This document shows positions 1 to 5,244 of a stretch of DNA of 9,572 nucleotides, piece by piece (position 1 is the stretch's first letter; each line of letters begins with the position of its first letter). The notes below the pieces were generated by a model. That model worked only from the letters and a program-made list of their open reading frames with translations. It made no database searches and had not been told where the DNA came from. The position numbers and the translations under genes were made by a program. This DNA comes from an uncultured Gemmatimonadota bacterium. GTDB taxonomy: Bacteria > Gemmatimonadota > Gemmatimonadetes > Gemmatimonadales > GWC2-71-9. Where the stretch lies: assembly GCA_913009915.1 (NCBI GenBank), contig CAJVYZ010000065.1, positions 1 through 9,572 of the forward strand, given 5' to 3'.

Positions 1-315
1 CCCCTGTCCCCACCCGGCCGTCTCCCGATCTGGCACAACGGGTCCGCGGATCGCCCGCCTGCCCGCCTCGGCCAGGGGTTCTTGTGGCTCTTGCGGGACG
101 GACGAGGGAAACGCGGCGAACGGCTCGAACAGGAGGCTGCTGGCCGGGTCTGTCACCAGGTGCGGCTTGATCGTCGCCGCATAGCCCTCCAGGACGACGG
201 CTGGAAGGACGCGGCCAGCGGCCAGGCCGGCACGCAACCCCATAGGCATAGCTGGACATCTGTGACCGTGAAATTCCAATCCTGTATCCATGTAATCCTG
301 TAGTGTCTCCAACAT
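1..315 (-). CDS. FmdE-like N-terminus fused in frame to an unrecognised sequence; partial, runs off the left edge
   Basis: The frame opens at ATG 313-315 after a clear AAGGAG eight bases upstream and stays open to base 1 (105 codons seen, no stop). Residues 1-33 match the start of FmdE/FwdE-family proteins (formylmethanofuran dehydrogenase subunit E domain), with the metal-site motif HGHRCP (H16, H18, C20) followed by a GLRAGLAA helix. After about residue 33 (near base 216) the sequence no longer resembles FmdE: the expected later Cys-containing core is absent and is replaced by a Pro/Ala/Arg-rich stretch I do not recognise. It follows the thioredoxin-like gene by 36 bases, a neighbourhood that I recall being common for permease, thioredoxin and FmdE genes. 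As it stands it is probably not a working FmdE. It could be a true recombination product or an assembly artefact. Confidence 0.55.
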   Translation of the reverse strand, partial: MLETLQDYMDTGLEFHGHRCPAMPMGLRAGLAAGRVLPAVVLEGYAATIKPHLVTDPASSLLFEPFAAFPSSVPQEPQEPLAEAGRRAIRGPVVPDRETAGWGQG

Positions 316-351
316 TTCGCATTCTCCTTATTTTTCGTTTGAATTTTGTCC

Positions 352-585
352 CTACTGGATCATTTCCTTGATCTCGTCCAGTCGAGGTACCTTTCCGAAA
401 ACCTTCACCACACCGTCCACCGCAAGCGCCGGCGTATGCATGACGCCGAAGCTCATGATGTCCGGGATCTTCTCCACCTTGACGATCTCGTAATCCATCT
501 CCAGCTCCTTGGCCGCCTGTTCTGTCCGCACCGTTAATTCCCTGCATTTAGGGCATCCGGTGCCAAGTATCTGCAACTTTTTCAT
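352..585 (-). CDS. Small thioredoxin-like redox-active disulfide protein (CPKC)
   Basis: This 77-residue cytoplasmic protein belongs to the 'small redox-active disulfide protein 2' / thioredoxin_3 group. It has a beta strand leading to the active-site CPKC motif (C11, C14), a helix rich in charged residues, and a TPAL segment at 51-54 that supplies the cis-proline next to the active site. Length is normal for the family (about 75-80). The ATG at 583-585 has a strong AGGAGG five bases upstream. It lies 32 bases after the stop of the permease-type frame and 36 before the FmdE-like start, so the three look like one transcription unit. Members next to COG0701 permeases are thought to support export or reduction of soft metals/metalloids; that role is inference here. 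Its flanking spacers are clearly more AT-rich than the rest of the window, consistent with a different origin. Confidence 0.85.
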   Translation of the reverse strand: MKKLQILGTGCPKCRELTVRTEQAAKELEMDYEIVKVEKIPDIMSFGVMHTPALAVDGVVKVFGKVPRLDEIKEMIQ

Positions 586-617
586 TTTTTCCTCCTCATA
601 AAACTTATGATTTTCGT

Positions 618-1349
618 CTAAAACAGCGCTCCGAAGATCAAGCCCGATATGGTTGCCATGGTCACAACCAGTCCAACGAAGACGAGGGTCTTCCTGGTTC
701 CCATGACACTGCGTATCACCAGCATATTTGGCAGGGACAGAGCCGGTCCGGCGAGCAGCAACGCCAGGGCGGGTCCCTTTCCCATCCCGGCGCCCAGAAG
801 ACCCTGCAGGATAGGAACCTCGGTAAGTGTGGCGAAATACATGAGCGCCCCCGCCACGGAGGCGAACAGATTGGACCACAACGAGTTGCCTCCCACGGCT
901 GAAGCCACCCAGACTGAAGGGATGACCCCCTCGTGGCCGGGACGGCCCAGAAAAAACCCGGCGGCGATGTTGGCGCTGACCCGGCCGGCCAGGGCCATGC
1001 CGGTGAGCACCGGCCCCAGTTCCATCATTATGGTCTTCCCGACCAGCGCACCGACGAAATAGGGCGGCACCGCCCCGATGAACAGCGTGGCCGACAGCAG
1101 CGCCAGCACGATACCGGTGAACAGGGCAATGAACAGCGCGATGGGGATGGAATCTACGCCTAGGCGCCGCATCTGGCCGACGACCAGGGGCGCCCAGGTC
1201 GGCACATCGGCCAGCGCCCGCCACGCATTGCGTGCGCTGAAACCAACCCGCTCGACCCAGCCAAGGAGTCCGGGGTTGCCCCGGGCCAACACATGATCCA
1301 CAAGCGGAAGGTAGGGCGCGGCGAAACCGGTGTAAAGGAGACAAGACAA
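618..1349 (-). CDS. Chimeric membrane protein: MlaE-type permease N-terminus joined to COG0701/DUF318 permease C-terminus
   Basis: The frame encodes 243 residues. Residues about 24-130 read as an MlaE/YrbE-type permease of phospholipid ABC transporters: an amphipathic lead-in, then membrane segments at about 68-88 and 91-112, then the typical KTIMMELGPVLTGMALAGRV signature (105-124) and SANIAA. An intact MlaE would continue with an ELGTM...EQIDAL coupling region and three more membrane segments; these are missing. From about residue 131 (base ~959) the protein becomes the last four-helix end of a COG0701/DUF318 permease, with GRPGHEG, GGNSLW, ALMYFATLTEVPILQGL and PALSLPNMLVIRSVMG. The start is TTG at 1347-1349, supported by GGGGAGG seven bases upstream; GTG codons at residues 17 and 20 are alternatives. 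Neither half can make its normal fold alone, so function is doubtful. See findings. Confidence 0.75.
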   Translation of the reverse strand: MSCLLYTGFAAPYLPLVDHVLARGNPGLLGWVERVGFSARNAWRALADVPTWAPLVVGQMRRLGVDSIPIALFIALFTGIVLALLSATLFIGAVPPYFVGALVGKTIMMELGPVLTGMALAGRVSANIAAGFFLGRPGHEGVIPSVWVASAVGGNSLWSNLFASVAGALMYFATLTEVPILQGLLGAGMGKGPALALLLAGPALSLPNMLVIRSVMGTRKTLVFVGLVVTMATISGLIFGALF

Positions 1350-1722
1350 CGGCTCCCCTCCCCGGGAGTCCCGGCCATCTTACGGATATGCGTCGAATCC
1401 TTCTGCTGTCGCTGGCCGGGCGGTTTTTCGATGGCGACCCGGACAACGACCGCGACAACATTGTGATCGTCGGCTACGCCGCCGTCCGGGGCATGGAGGC
1501 GTTTCACGTCGTCCGCGAGTGGTGCTACCCTGCCGTGCGCGAGGCCCAGGCAGACGCCATGGCAGGAACCGACCAGGTCAGCATGCGGTCTCGGGAGCCG
1601 ACCTGGCGGCACGTTACCCCCTACCGAACGCCTTGGAGCGGGCCCTTACGGTAGTGGTGGCCCAGTGCCCGCCGTCCGGCCGCGCCATGTGGTTGACCTC
1701 CAAGGCGTTGCGCCACTTTACC
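1350..1722. other. 373-base stretch with no gene recognised
   Basis: Open frames exist on both strands (for example plus 1388-1654 and a minus frame running through 1160-1612), but none has a recognisable motif, a convincing ribosome binding site or a hydrophobicity pattern typical of a protein. It must hold the upstream region of the minus-strand MlaE-like frame and of the plus-strand tRNA cluster. Only the tRNA promoter just to the right is convincing. Confidence 0.5.
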
Positions 1723-1751
1723 TTGACACGGCCGAGGCACCCCGCTAGCAT
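1723..1751 (+). promoter_or_regulatory. Sigma-70-type promoter of the tRNA cluster
   Basis: A perfect -35 TTGACA (1723-1728), a 17-base spacer and a -10 TAGCAT (1746-1751) lie about 47 bases before tRNA-Ala. Transcription would start near 1758, giving a leader of about 40 bases to be removed by RNase P. A GC-rich stretch follows the -10 box, as in stringently controlled stable-RNA promoters, but I cannot prove that control. Confidence 0.8.
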
Positions 1752-1797
1752 GTGTCGCTACCGCGGCGTCCGCATCAGCCGTAATGGTGGCATCCGC

Positions 1798-1870
1798 GGG
1801 GGCGTAGCTCAGTTGGGAGAGCGCGTGAATGGCATTCACGAGGTCAGGGGTTCGATCCCCCTCGCCTCCA
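1798..1870 (+). tRNA. tRNA-Ala, anticodon GGC
   Basis: A complete cloverleaf: acceptor GGGGGCG pairs with CGCCTCC (1863-1869) and includes the G3-U70 wobble pair that is the identity element of alanine tRNA. D stem GCTC/GAGC; anticodon stem CGTGA/TCACG with loop ATGGCAT (anticodon 1831-1833); T arm AGGGG TTCGATC CCCCT. The discriminator is A1870 and the 3' CCA is not encoded. It decodes GCC, an abundant codon in this GC-rich genome, and is first in a cluster of four tRNAs. Confidence 0.96.
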
Positions 1871-1901
1871 TCGCGAAGGCCGGATGAGGGGATGGGGGCC
1901 G

Positions 1902-1930
1902 TTGCGTGGTTCGGACGGGCCGACTAGAAT
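1902..1930 (+). promoter_or_regulatory. Possible second promoter inside the tRNA cluster
   Basis: TTGCGT (1902-1907), 17 bases, TAGAAT (1925-1930). Predicted start near 1937 is only about four bases before tRNA-Gly, so this could give extra transcription of the last three tRNAs, including the initiator. The -35 box matches consensus at four of six positions. Confidence 0.45.
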
Positions 1931-1940
1931 CCCTCGTGCT

Positions 1941-2013
1941 GCGGGAATAGCTCAGTTGGTAGAGCACAACCTTGCCAAGGTTGGGGTCGCGGGTTCGAGT
2001 CCCGTTTCCCGCT
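1941..2013 (+). tRNA. tRNA-Gly, anticodon GCC
   Basis: A full cloverleaf with acceptor GCGGGAA pairing with TTCCCGC (2006-2012) and discriminator U2013, typical for glycine. D stem GCTC/GAGC; anticodon stem CAACC/GGTTG with loop TTGCCAA (anticodon 1974-1976); T loop TTCGAGT. CCA is not encoded. It reads GGC codons. Confidence 0.96.
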
Positions 2014-2053
2014 CTCGCCGGCGACGCCCTTGGGGCGCTCGTTCAAAAACCGA

Positions 2054-2127
2054 CGCGGGGTGGAGCAGTCTGGTAGCTCGCCGGGCTCATAACCCGGAGG
2101 TCGTGGGTTCAAATCCCACCCCCGCTA
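2054..2127 (+). tRNA. Initiator tRNA-fMet, anticodon CAT
   Basis: The anticodon stem CCGGG/CCCGG carries the three consecutive G-C pairs next to the loop CTCATAA that mark the initiator and let it enter the ribosomal P site. The first base, C2054, is not paired with base 72 (U2126), the mismatch that allows formylation and blocks elongation; most bacteria have C-A there, this one C-U. D stem GAGC/GCTC, T arm GTGGG TTCAAAT CCCAC, discriminator A2127, CCA not encoded. Confidence 0.95.
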
Positions 2128-2132
2128 CTTCG

Positions 2133-2215
2133 GGCGGTAGGGCGGTAAGGCGGAAGGGCGGTACGAAGAGGGCCACCTCTTCCCTACCGCCATACCGCCC
2201 TACCGCCCTACCGCC
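2133..2215. repeat. Long imperfect hairpin built from GGGCGGTA octamer repeats
   Basis: Left arm 2133-2163 and right arm 2185-2215 are 31 bases each and pair at all but three positions. Each arm is roughly four tandem copies of a GGGCGGTA-like octamer, in opposite orientation. Inside the loop sits a second perfect seven-base stem, GAAGAGG (2165-2171) with CCTCTTC (2176-2182), around GCCA. It lies between tRNA-fMet and tRNA-Val, so it would be part of the tRNA precursor. It resembles REP or MITE-like palindromic elements more than a terminator, because no T-tract follows. Confidence 0.85.
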
Positions 2216-2221
2216 GTTCAG

Positions 2222-2295
<74 letters not shown>

Positions 2296-2309
2296 TGACC
2301 CACGGCCCC

Positions 2310-2348
2310 AACGCAAAAAAGGATCCGCTCGCGGATCCTTTTTACGTT
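2310..2348. terminator. Bidirectional intrinsic terminator between convergent units
   Basis: Stem GGATCCG (2321-2327) with CGGATCC (2332-2338), loop CTCG, preceded by six A and followed by five T, with AACG/CGTT extending the base. It sits 14 bases after tRNA-Val and 17 bases beyond the anti-sigma stop, so it can end the plus-strand tRNA transcript and the minus-strand sigma/anti-sigma transcript. Confidence 0.92.
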
Positions 2349-2365
2349 GGCAAACACCGGGCACG

Positions 2366-2623
2366 TCAGGCGTCGGCCGCCTTGGCGCCGCGCTGGATGG
2401 CTTCGAGCACTCGATCCTTGAGCGAGGGCGGCAACTGAATGCGGCTGAGTTTGGCTTTGAGATCGGCTAGAATGTCCGCCTCGAATTCGAACACGGAGGC
2501 GCACTTGGCGCAATCGAACAGATGGGCCGCCACGGCATCGTGCTCCGCCGGCGACAGCTCCCGGTCGACGTAATCGTTCAACCTCAGGAAAGCCTCGTGG
2601 CAGGAAAGAGCGTGCTGCACCAT
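2366..2623 (-). CDS. RsrA-like zinc-binding anti-sigma factor
   Basis: This 85-residue cytoplasmic protein would hold the neighbouring ECF sigma factor inactive and release it on thiol oxidation. It has the ZAS signature HxxxCxxC at H34-C38-C41, plus an upstream C8. The spacing C8-H34-C38-C41 is the same as C11-H37-C41-C44 of Streptomyces RsrA, where C11 and C44 form the redox switch. The helical tail (about 50-80) is the expected sigma-binding part. The ATG at 2621-2623 has GGGGAGGAG just upstream and lies one base after the sigma stop, so translation is coupled; a longer frame upstream overlaps the sigma gene and has no such support. Length is normal to short for the family. Family is secure; the exact signal sensed is inference. 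Confidence 0.88.
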   Translation of the reverse strand: MVQHALSCHEAFLRLNDYVDRELSPAEHDAVAAHLFDCAKCASVFEFEADILADLKAKLSRIQLPPSLKDRVLEAIQRGAKAADA

Positions 2624-2624
2624 G

Positions 2625-3248
2625 TTACTCCTCCCCTTCCTTGCTGACGACCCCCGCCTCGAGGGCAACATCCCACAGGCGCCGTTGCAGAAGCTTGCGG
2701 CCGCGGTGCAGCCGGGATCGGACCGTTCCGACCGGGATGTCCAACACGCGGGCAATATCCTGGTAGGCCATGTCCTCCTCGAAGTACATCGATGACACCA
2801 CGCGATATTCCTCAGGCAGGTCGTTGAGCGCCTCGGTGATCCGCTCCGTCGTGATCGTGGTCATGAGCGCTTGTACCGGATCATTATTCCGGGTATGGAG
2901 ACCCGCCTCCACGGTCCGCTGGTAGAGATAGGCCTCCGGGGTATCGTCCAGGTCGACCTGCTCACCCTGCCGCTTCTGCCGGCGGTACTTGGAGTAAAAG
3001 GCGTTGGTCATGACCCGGAAGAACCACGCCTTGAAATTCGTGCCGGTCTGGAAGGTCCTGAAACCCTTGGCCGCCAGGAAGGCCGCCTCCTGCACCAGAT
3101 CTTCGGCATCGGCCGGGTTACCCGTCAACCGCAGAGCTACGCGGTAGGCCGATTCCAGCAGCGGCGGGAGCAGTTGGTCGAGTGTCGGGGGTTCGTCGGC
3201 TGTCAAACCGTCACCGGTCACTCCGCCCCCGGATCGATAGTCGGTCAT
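2625..3248 (-). CDS. ECF-type RNA polymerase sigma factor (SigR/RpoE-like)
   Basis: This 207-residue protein directs RNA polymerase to stress promoters. Region 2 spans about 28-92 (ALRLTGNPADAEDLVQEAAF, then KAWFFRVMTNAFYSKYR); region 4 spans about 133-190 with LPEEYR and the helix-turn-helix IPVGTVRSRLHRGR. As in SigR-like members, the linker carries acidic stretches and a YLYQR segment. I chose the ATG at 3246-3248; an in-frame ATG at 3299 would add 17 residues, but neither has a good ribosome binding site, and the predicted promoter would start transcription close to 3299, favouring the shorter form. The anti-sigma gene follows directly. A TGGAAC-N18-GTT site upstream matches this sigma class, suggesting self-activation. 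The dyads TGACTGAGTCA (3260-3270) and GGTTG/CAACC (3274-3286) lie in the leader. Confidence 0.92.
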   Translation of the reverse strand: MTDYRSGGGVTGDGLTADEPPTLDQLLPPLLESAYRVALRLTGNPADAEDLVQEAAFLAAKGFRTFQTGTNFKAWFFRVMTNAFYSKYRRQKRQGEQVDLDDTPEAYLYQRTVEAGLHTRNNDPVQALMTTITTERITEALNDLPEEYRVVSSMYFEEDMAYQDIARVLDIPVGTVRSRLHRGRKLLQRRLWDVALEAGVVSKEGEE

Positions 3249-3303
3249 GACGCATAAAGTGACTGAGTCATCCGGTTGCCGCAACCATACCAGGCGCATC
3301 AGT

Positions 3304-3330
3304 AACGTCCCGGCCGCCGGACGGGTTCCA
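3304..3330 (-). promoter_or_regulatory. Predicted SigR-type promoter of the sigma/anti-sigma genes
   Basis: On the minus strand TGGAAC (3330-3325), exactly 18 bases, then GTT (3306-3304). SigR-class promoters are GGGAAT-like, about 18 bases, GTT. Transcription would begin near 3296, about 48 bases before the chosen sigma start codon. Only the -35 core GGAAC and -10 GTT are matched, so on its own it is weak; the identical geometry of the divergent site strengthens it. Confidence 0.5.
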
Positions 3331-3331
3331 G

Positions 3332-3345
3332 GTTCCCGAGGGAAC
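3332..3345. promoter_or_regulatory. Palindrome GTTCCC-GA-GGGAAC between divergent promoters
   Basis: A six-base inverted repeat with a two-base centre lies between the two predicted -35 boxes. Its right half is the plus-strand -35 element itself. It may simply reflect the promoter core, or be an operator for another regulator. Confidence 0.35.
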
Positions 3346-3366
3346 TGCCGCTGGTCGCAACAAGTT
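3340..3366 (+). promoter_or_regulatory. Predicted SigR-type promoter of the nine-gene cluster
   Basis: GGGAAC (3340-3345), exactly 18 bases, then GTT (3364-3366, followed by G). This matches the SigR promoter pattern closely. Transcription would start near 3374, about 50 bases before the first gene of the plus-strand cluster. It links the cluster to the neighbouring sigma factor. Confidence 0.6.
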
Positions 3367-3422
3367 GCTAGAGTGGGGAGCGTTCCCTACCGGAAGCACC
3401 CAACCCAGTCCCAGGGCCCGCC

Positions 3423-3689
3423 TTGCTAGATAAGCTTGCGACCGCCATCGTGACGACGTCGACCGTCTACCTGGCCATCGGTATCGTCCTCGCTCCGGTG
3501 ATCGCCTTCCGGGGCGTGCGCCGCATCGACGCGGCCGCCCGGGACGGCACCAGAGGGTTTCGATTCCTCATCATGCCCGGCATCGCCATACTGTGGCCGC
3601 TGCTGCTGATCCGGGTCGTCCGGGGCGGTCCGCCGCCGGAGGAACGCAACGCCCACCGGGACGCCGCCCGGCGAGGAACATCGCCGTGA
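3423..3689 (+). CDS. Conserved small membrane protein with two membrane segments
   Basis: This 88-residue protein has hydrophobic segments at about 11-29 and 47-64, separated by a basic/acidic loop with RRIDAAARDGTRGFRF, and ends with PPEERNAHR (71-79). I recall small proteins with this GFRFLI-PG---WPLLL pattern and PEERNAHR tail beside Rieske/ferric-reductase fusions, but know no function. It could be a small subunit or assembly partner of the membrane redox protein two genes downstream. The start is TTG 3423-3425 with a weak AGGG six bases before; no ATG or GTG lies upstream in frame within the promoter-to-gene gap. Its stop overlaps the start of the next gene (GTGA), so the two are translationally coupled. 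Confidence 0.75.
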   Translation: MLDKLATAIVTTSTVYLAIGIVLAPVIAFRGVRRIDAAARDGTRGFRFLIMPGIAILWPLLLIRVVRGGPPPEERNAHRDAARRGTSP

Positions 3690-4177
3690 ACCGGGCCCTT
3701 CGCCGCCGGCACCGGTGGATGGTTGCCGCGGTGGGTCTCGCCGGCGCGGCCCTGCTGGCGGCAGCGCTCCGTGAGCGTGCCCGGATGGCCCCAGCCCCAG
3801 TGAGCGACCTGTCCGTGCTGGCCCCGTCCGCAGGCCCGCCCACCGGCGCCCTCATCCTCGACCGAGTGTTCTCCCCGGATTCGCTGCTGGATATCGCCCT
3901 CTGGTCCAGTACGGAGAACTCGAGCCGCGTCTTCGTGGGCCTCAGAGCCCGGGGCCCACTCCCCTACCCATCGGGCCAAGTGTACTACCGGCCGCCCGGC
4001 ACCCCGGCCGAGGAGGCGACGCTGCTCGGACCGCTGACCGGAAGGCGGTGGGCCTGGTTCGCGCTGCCCGATGGGCCTCGCGTGGGCGAGGTGATCATCT
4101 ACAGTCCGGGTTTCGGAACGGCCACCGACAGCGGGCCCCTGCCGCCGCTGGCCCGGGCCAGTGGAGGCGACCGATGA
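3686..4177 (+). CDS. Membrane-anchored protein of unknown function
   Basis: A 163-residue protein not recognised by family. An arginine-rich N-terminus (RRRHR, 6-10) precedes one membrane segment at about 12-29, so the remaining ~130 residues should face the periplasm. That part has an ALILDRVFSPDSLLDIALWSS stretch (55-75) and a YYRPPG...LLGPLTG region, with a strand-rich ending (VGEVIIYSPGFG, 133-144); no cysteine is present. The GTG at 3686-3688 overlaps the previous stop and has GAGGA eight bases upstream; its own stop overlaps the next gene as ATGA. Position between a small membrane protein and the heme/Rieske protein suggests an accessory subunit of that complex. This is inference from context only. 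Confidence 0.72.
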   Translation: MNRALRRRHRWMVAAVGLAGAALLAAALRERARMAPAPVSDLSVLAPSAGPPTGALILDRVFSPDSLLDIALWSSTENSSRVFVGLRARGPLPYPSGQVYYRPPGTPAEEATLLGPLTGRRWAWFALPDGPRVGEVIIYSPGFGTATDSGPLPPLARASGGDR

Positions 4178-5244
4178 GCGTCTCCTATCAGGCGGTCGGG
4201 TGGAACCGGCAGAAGAAGATCTACGACGGCGTGATGCTCGCGGGAAGCGTTTCCTTTCTTGCGGTCTTCTCCCTGGTCTCGTGGGCCACCCAGCCGGCGC
4301 TAACCGTCGAGACCGCACTCATCCGGGCCTTCGGGAGCCTGGCGTTGGTATTGCTGCACGTGCTCCTGGTCATCGGCCCCCTGGCGCGGCTCGATCGCCG
4401 GTTCCTCCCGCTGCTGTACAACCGCCGTCACCTCGGCGTCATGATGTTCCTGTTCGCCTTGGCTCACGGTACCTTCGCCATCTTCCAGTTCCATAGCCTG
4501 GGCAACGTCCACCCGCTGGTGAGCGTACTCACGGGTGACGGGAGCTACGATTCCCTGGGCCGATTCCCGTTCCAGCCGTGGGGCCTGGCGGCCCTCACCA
4601 TCCTGCTGGTCATGGCGGCCACCAGCCACGACTTCTGGCTGGCCAACCTGACGCCGCCCGTGTGGAAGACCATCCACATGCTGGTCTACCTGGCCTATGG
4701 GCTGCTCATCGCTCATGTTGGGTTCGGGGTGCTCCAGTCCGCGGTGAGCCCGCTCTGCGCCGTGGCCGTTGCCGGCGGATTCCTGCTGGTCGTGGGACTC
4801 CACCTGGCGGCCGGTTGGCGCGGCATTGCCCTCGATCGAGATGTGGCGATCGGGAGCGTGGACGGTTTCGTGGATGTCTGCGCCGTGGGCGAAATCCCCA
4901 ACGATCGGGCCCGGATCGCCACCATCGCCGGAGAACGAGTTGCCATCTTCCGGTATGACGGGAAGATTTCGGCGGTGTCCAACGTGTGCCAGCACCAGAA
5001 CGGGCCGCTGGGAGAGGGTCGCATCATCGATGGCTGCATCACCTGTCCGTGGCATGGGTTCCAGTATCTGCCCGACAGCGGGCGCGCCCCGGAGCCATTC
5101 GAGGACCGGATCCCTACCTTCGACGTCCGCCTGGTCGGAGACCGCGTCCTGGTCGGGGTGCAGCCACATCCACCGGGGACCCTGGTGGCCCCGGCGATAA
5201 TTCCCTCCCACCTCCGAGAGGCAAACACTGGCCACTCCGACTGA
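4174..5244 (+). CDS. Ferric-reductase-like transmembrane / Rieske [2Fe-2S] fusion protein
   Basis: A 356-residue membrane redox protein. Residues about 15-215 hold roughly six hydrophobic segments of the ferric-reductase-like domain (PF01794), with candidate heme-b histidines on helices: H62, H98 (ALAHGTF), H168 and H181 (WKTIHM...AHVGFG). Residues about 230-330 form a Rieske domain with ligands C272-x-H274 and C291-x-x-H294 (VCQHQNGPLG and CPWHG). It should pass electrons between heme in the membrane and the cluster; the acceptor or substrate is unknown. There is no FAD/NAD(P)H domain, unlike true ferric reductases or NOX proteins; this arrangement recalls MsrQ-like partners fused to a Rieske module. 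ATG 4174 overlaps the prior stop (ATGA) with GGAGG upstream. A 71-codon in-frame extension upstream is rejected as overlap. Confidence 0.9.
   Translation: MSVSYQAVGWNRQKKIYDGVMLAGSVSFLAVFSLVSWATQPALTVETALIRAFGSLALVLLHVLLVIGPLARLDRRFLPLLYNRRHLGVMMFLFALAHGTFAIFQFHSLGNVHPLVSVLTGDGSYDSLGRFPFQPWGLAALTILLVMAATSHDFWLANLTPPVWKTIHMLVYLAYGLLIAHVGFGVLQSAVSPLCAVAVAGGFLLVVGLHLAAGWRGIALDRDVAIGSVDGFVDVCAVGEIPNDRARIATIAGERVAIFRYDGKISAVSNVCQHQNGPLGEGRIIDGCITCPWHGFQYLPDSGRAPEPFEDRIPTFDVRLVGDRVLVGVQPHPPGTLVAPAIIPSHLREANTGHSD

Noticed and set aside
82..303. Plus-strand frame of 73 codons at the left end
   Set aside because: It is antisense to the FmdE-like frame, which has a recognised motif and ribosome binding site; the plus frame has neither.
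217..959. Considered as an insertion sequence or integron cassette
   Set aside because: No transposase, integrase, terminal inverted repeats, target duplication or attC-like fold was seen at either join.
352..1461. A long minus-strand frame that would join the thioredoxin-like gene to sequence reaching 1461
   Set aside because: Only the last 77 residues (from ATG 583-585, with a strong AGGAGG) make sense as a protein. The upstream part is an Arg/Pro/Gly-rich shadow of the permease frame.
1388..1654. Plus-strand frame of 88 codons upstream of the tRNA cluster
   Set aside because: No recognisable motif, no ribosome binding site and no typical fold pattern; kept as unassigned sequence.
2133..2215. 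Considered as a CRISPR-like array
   Set aside because: The repeat units are only eight bases and contiguous with no spacers; the structure is one inverted repeat.
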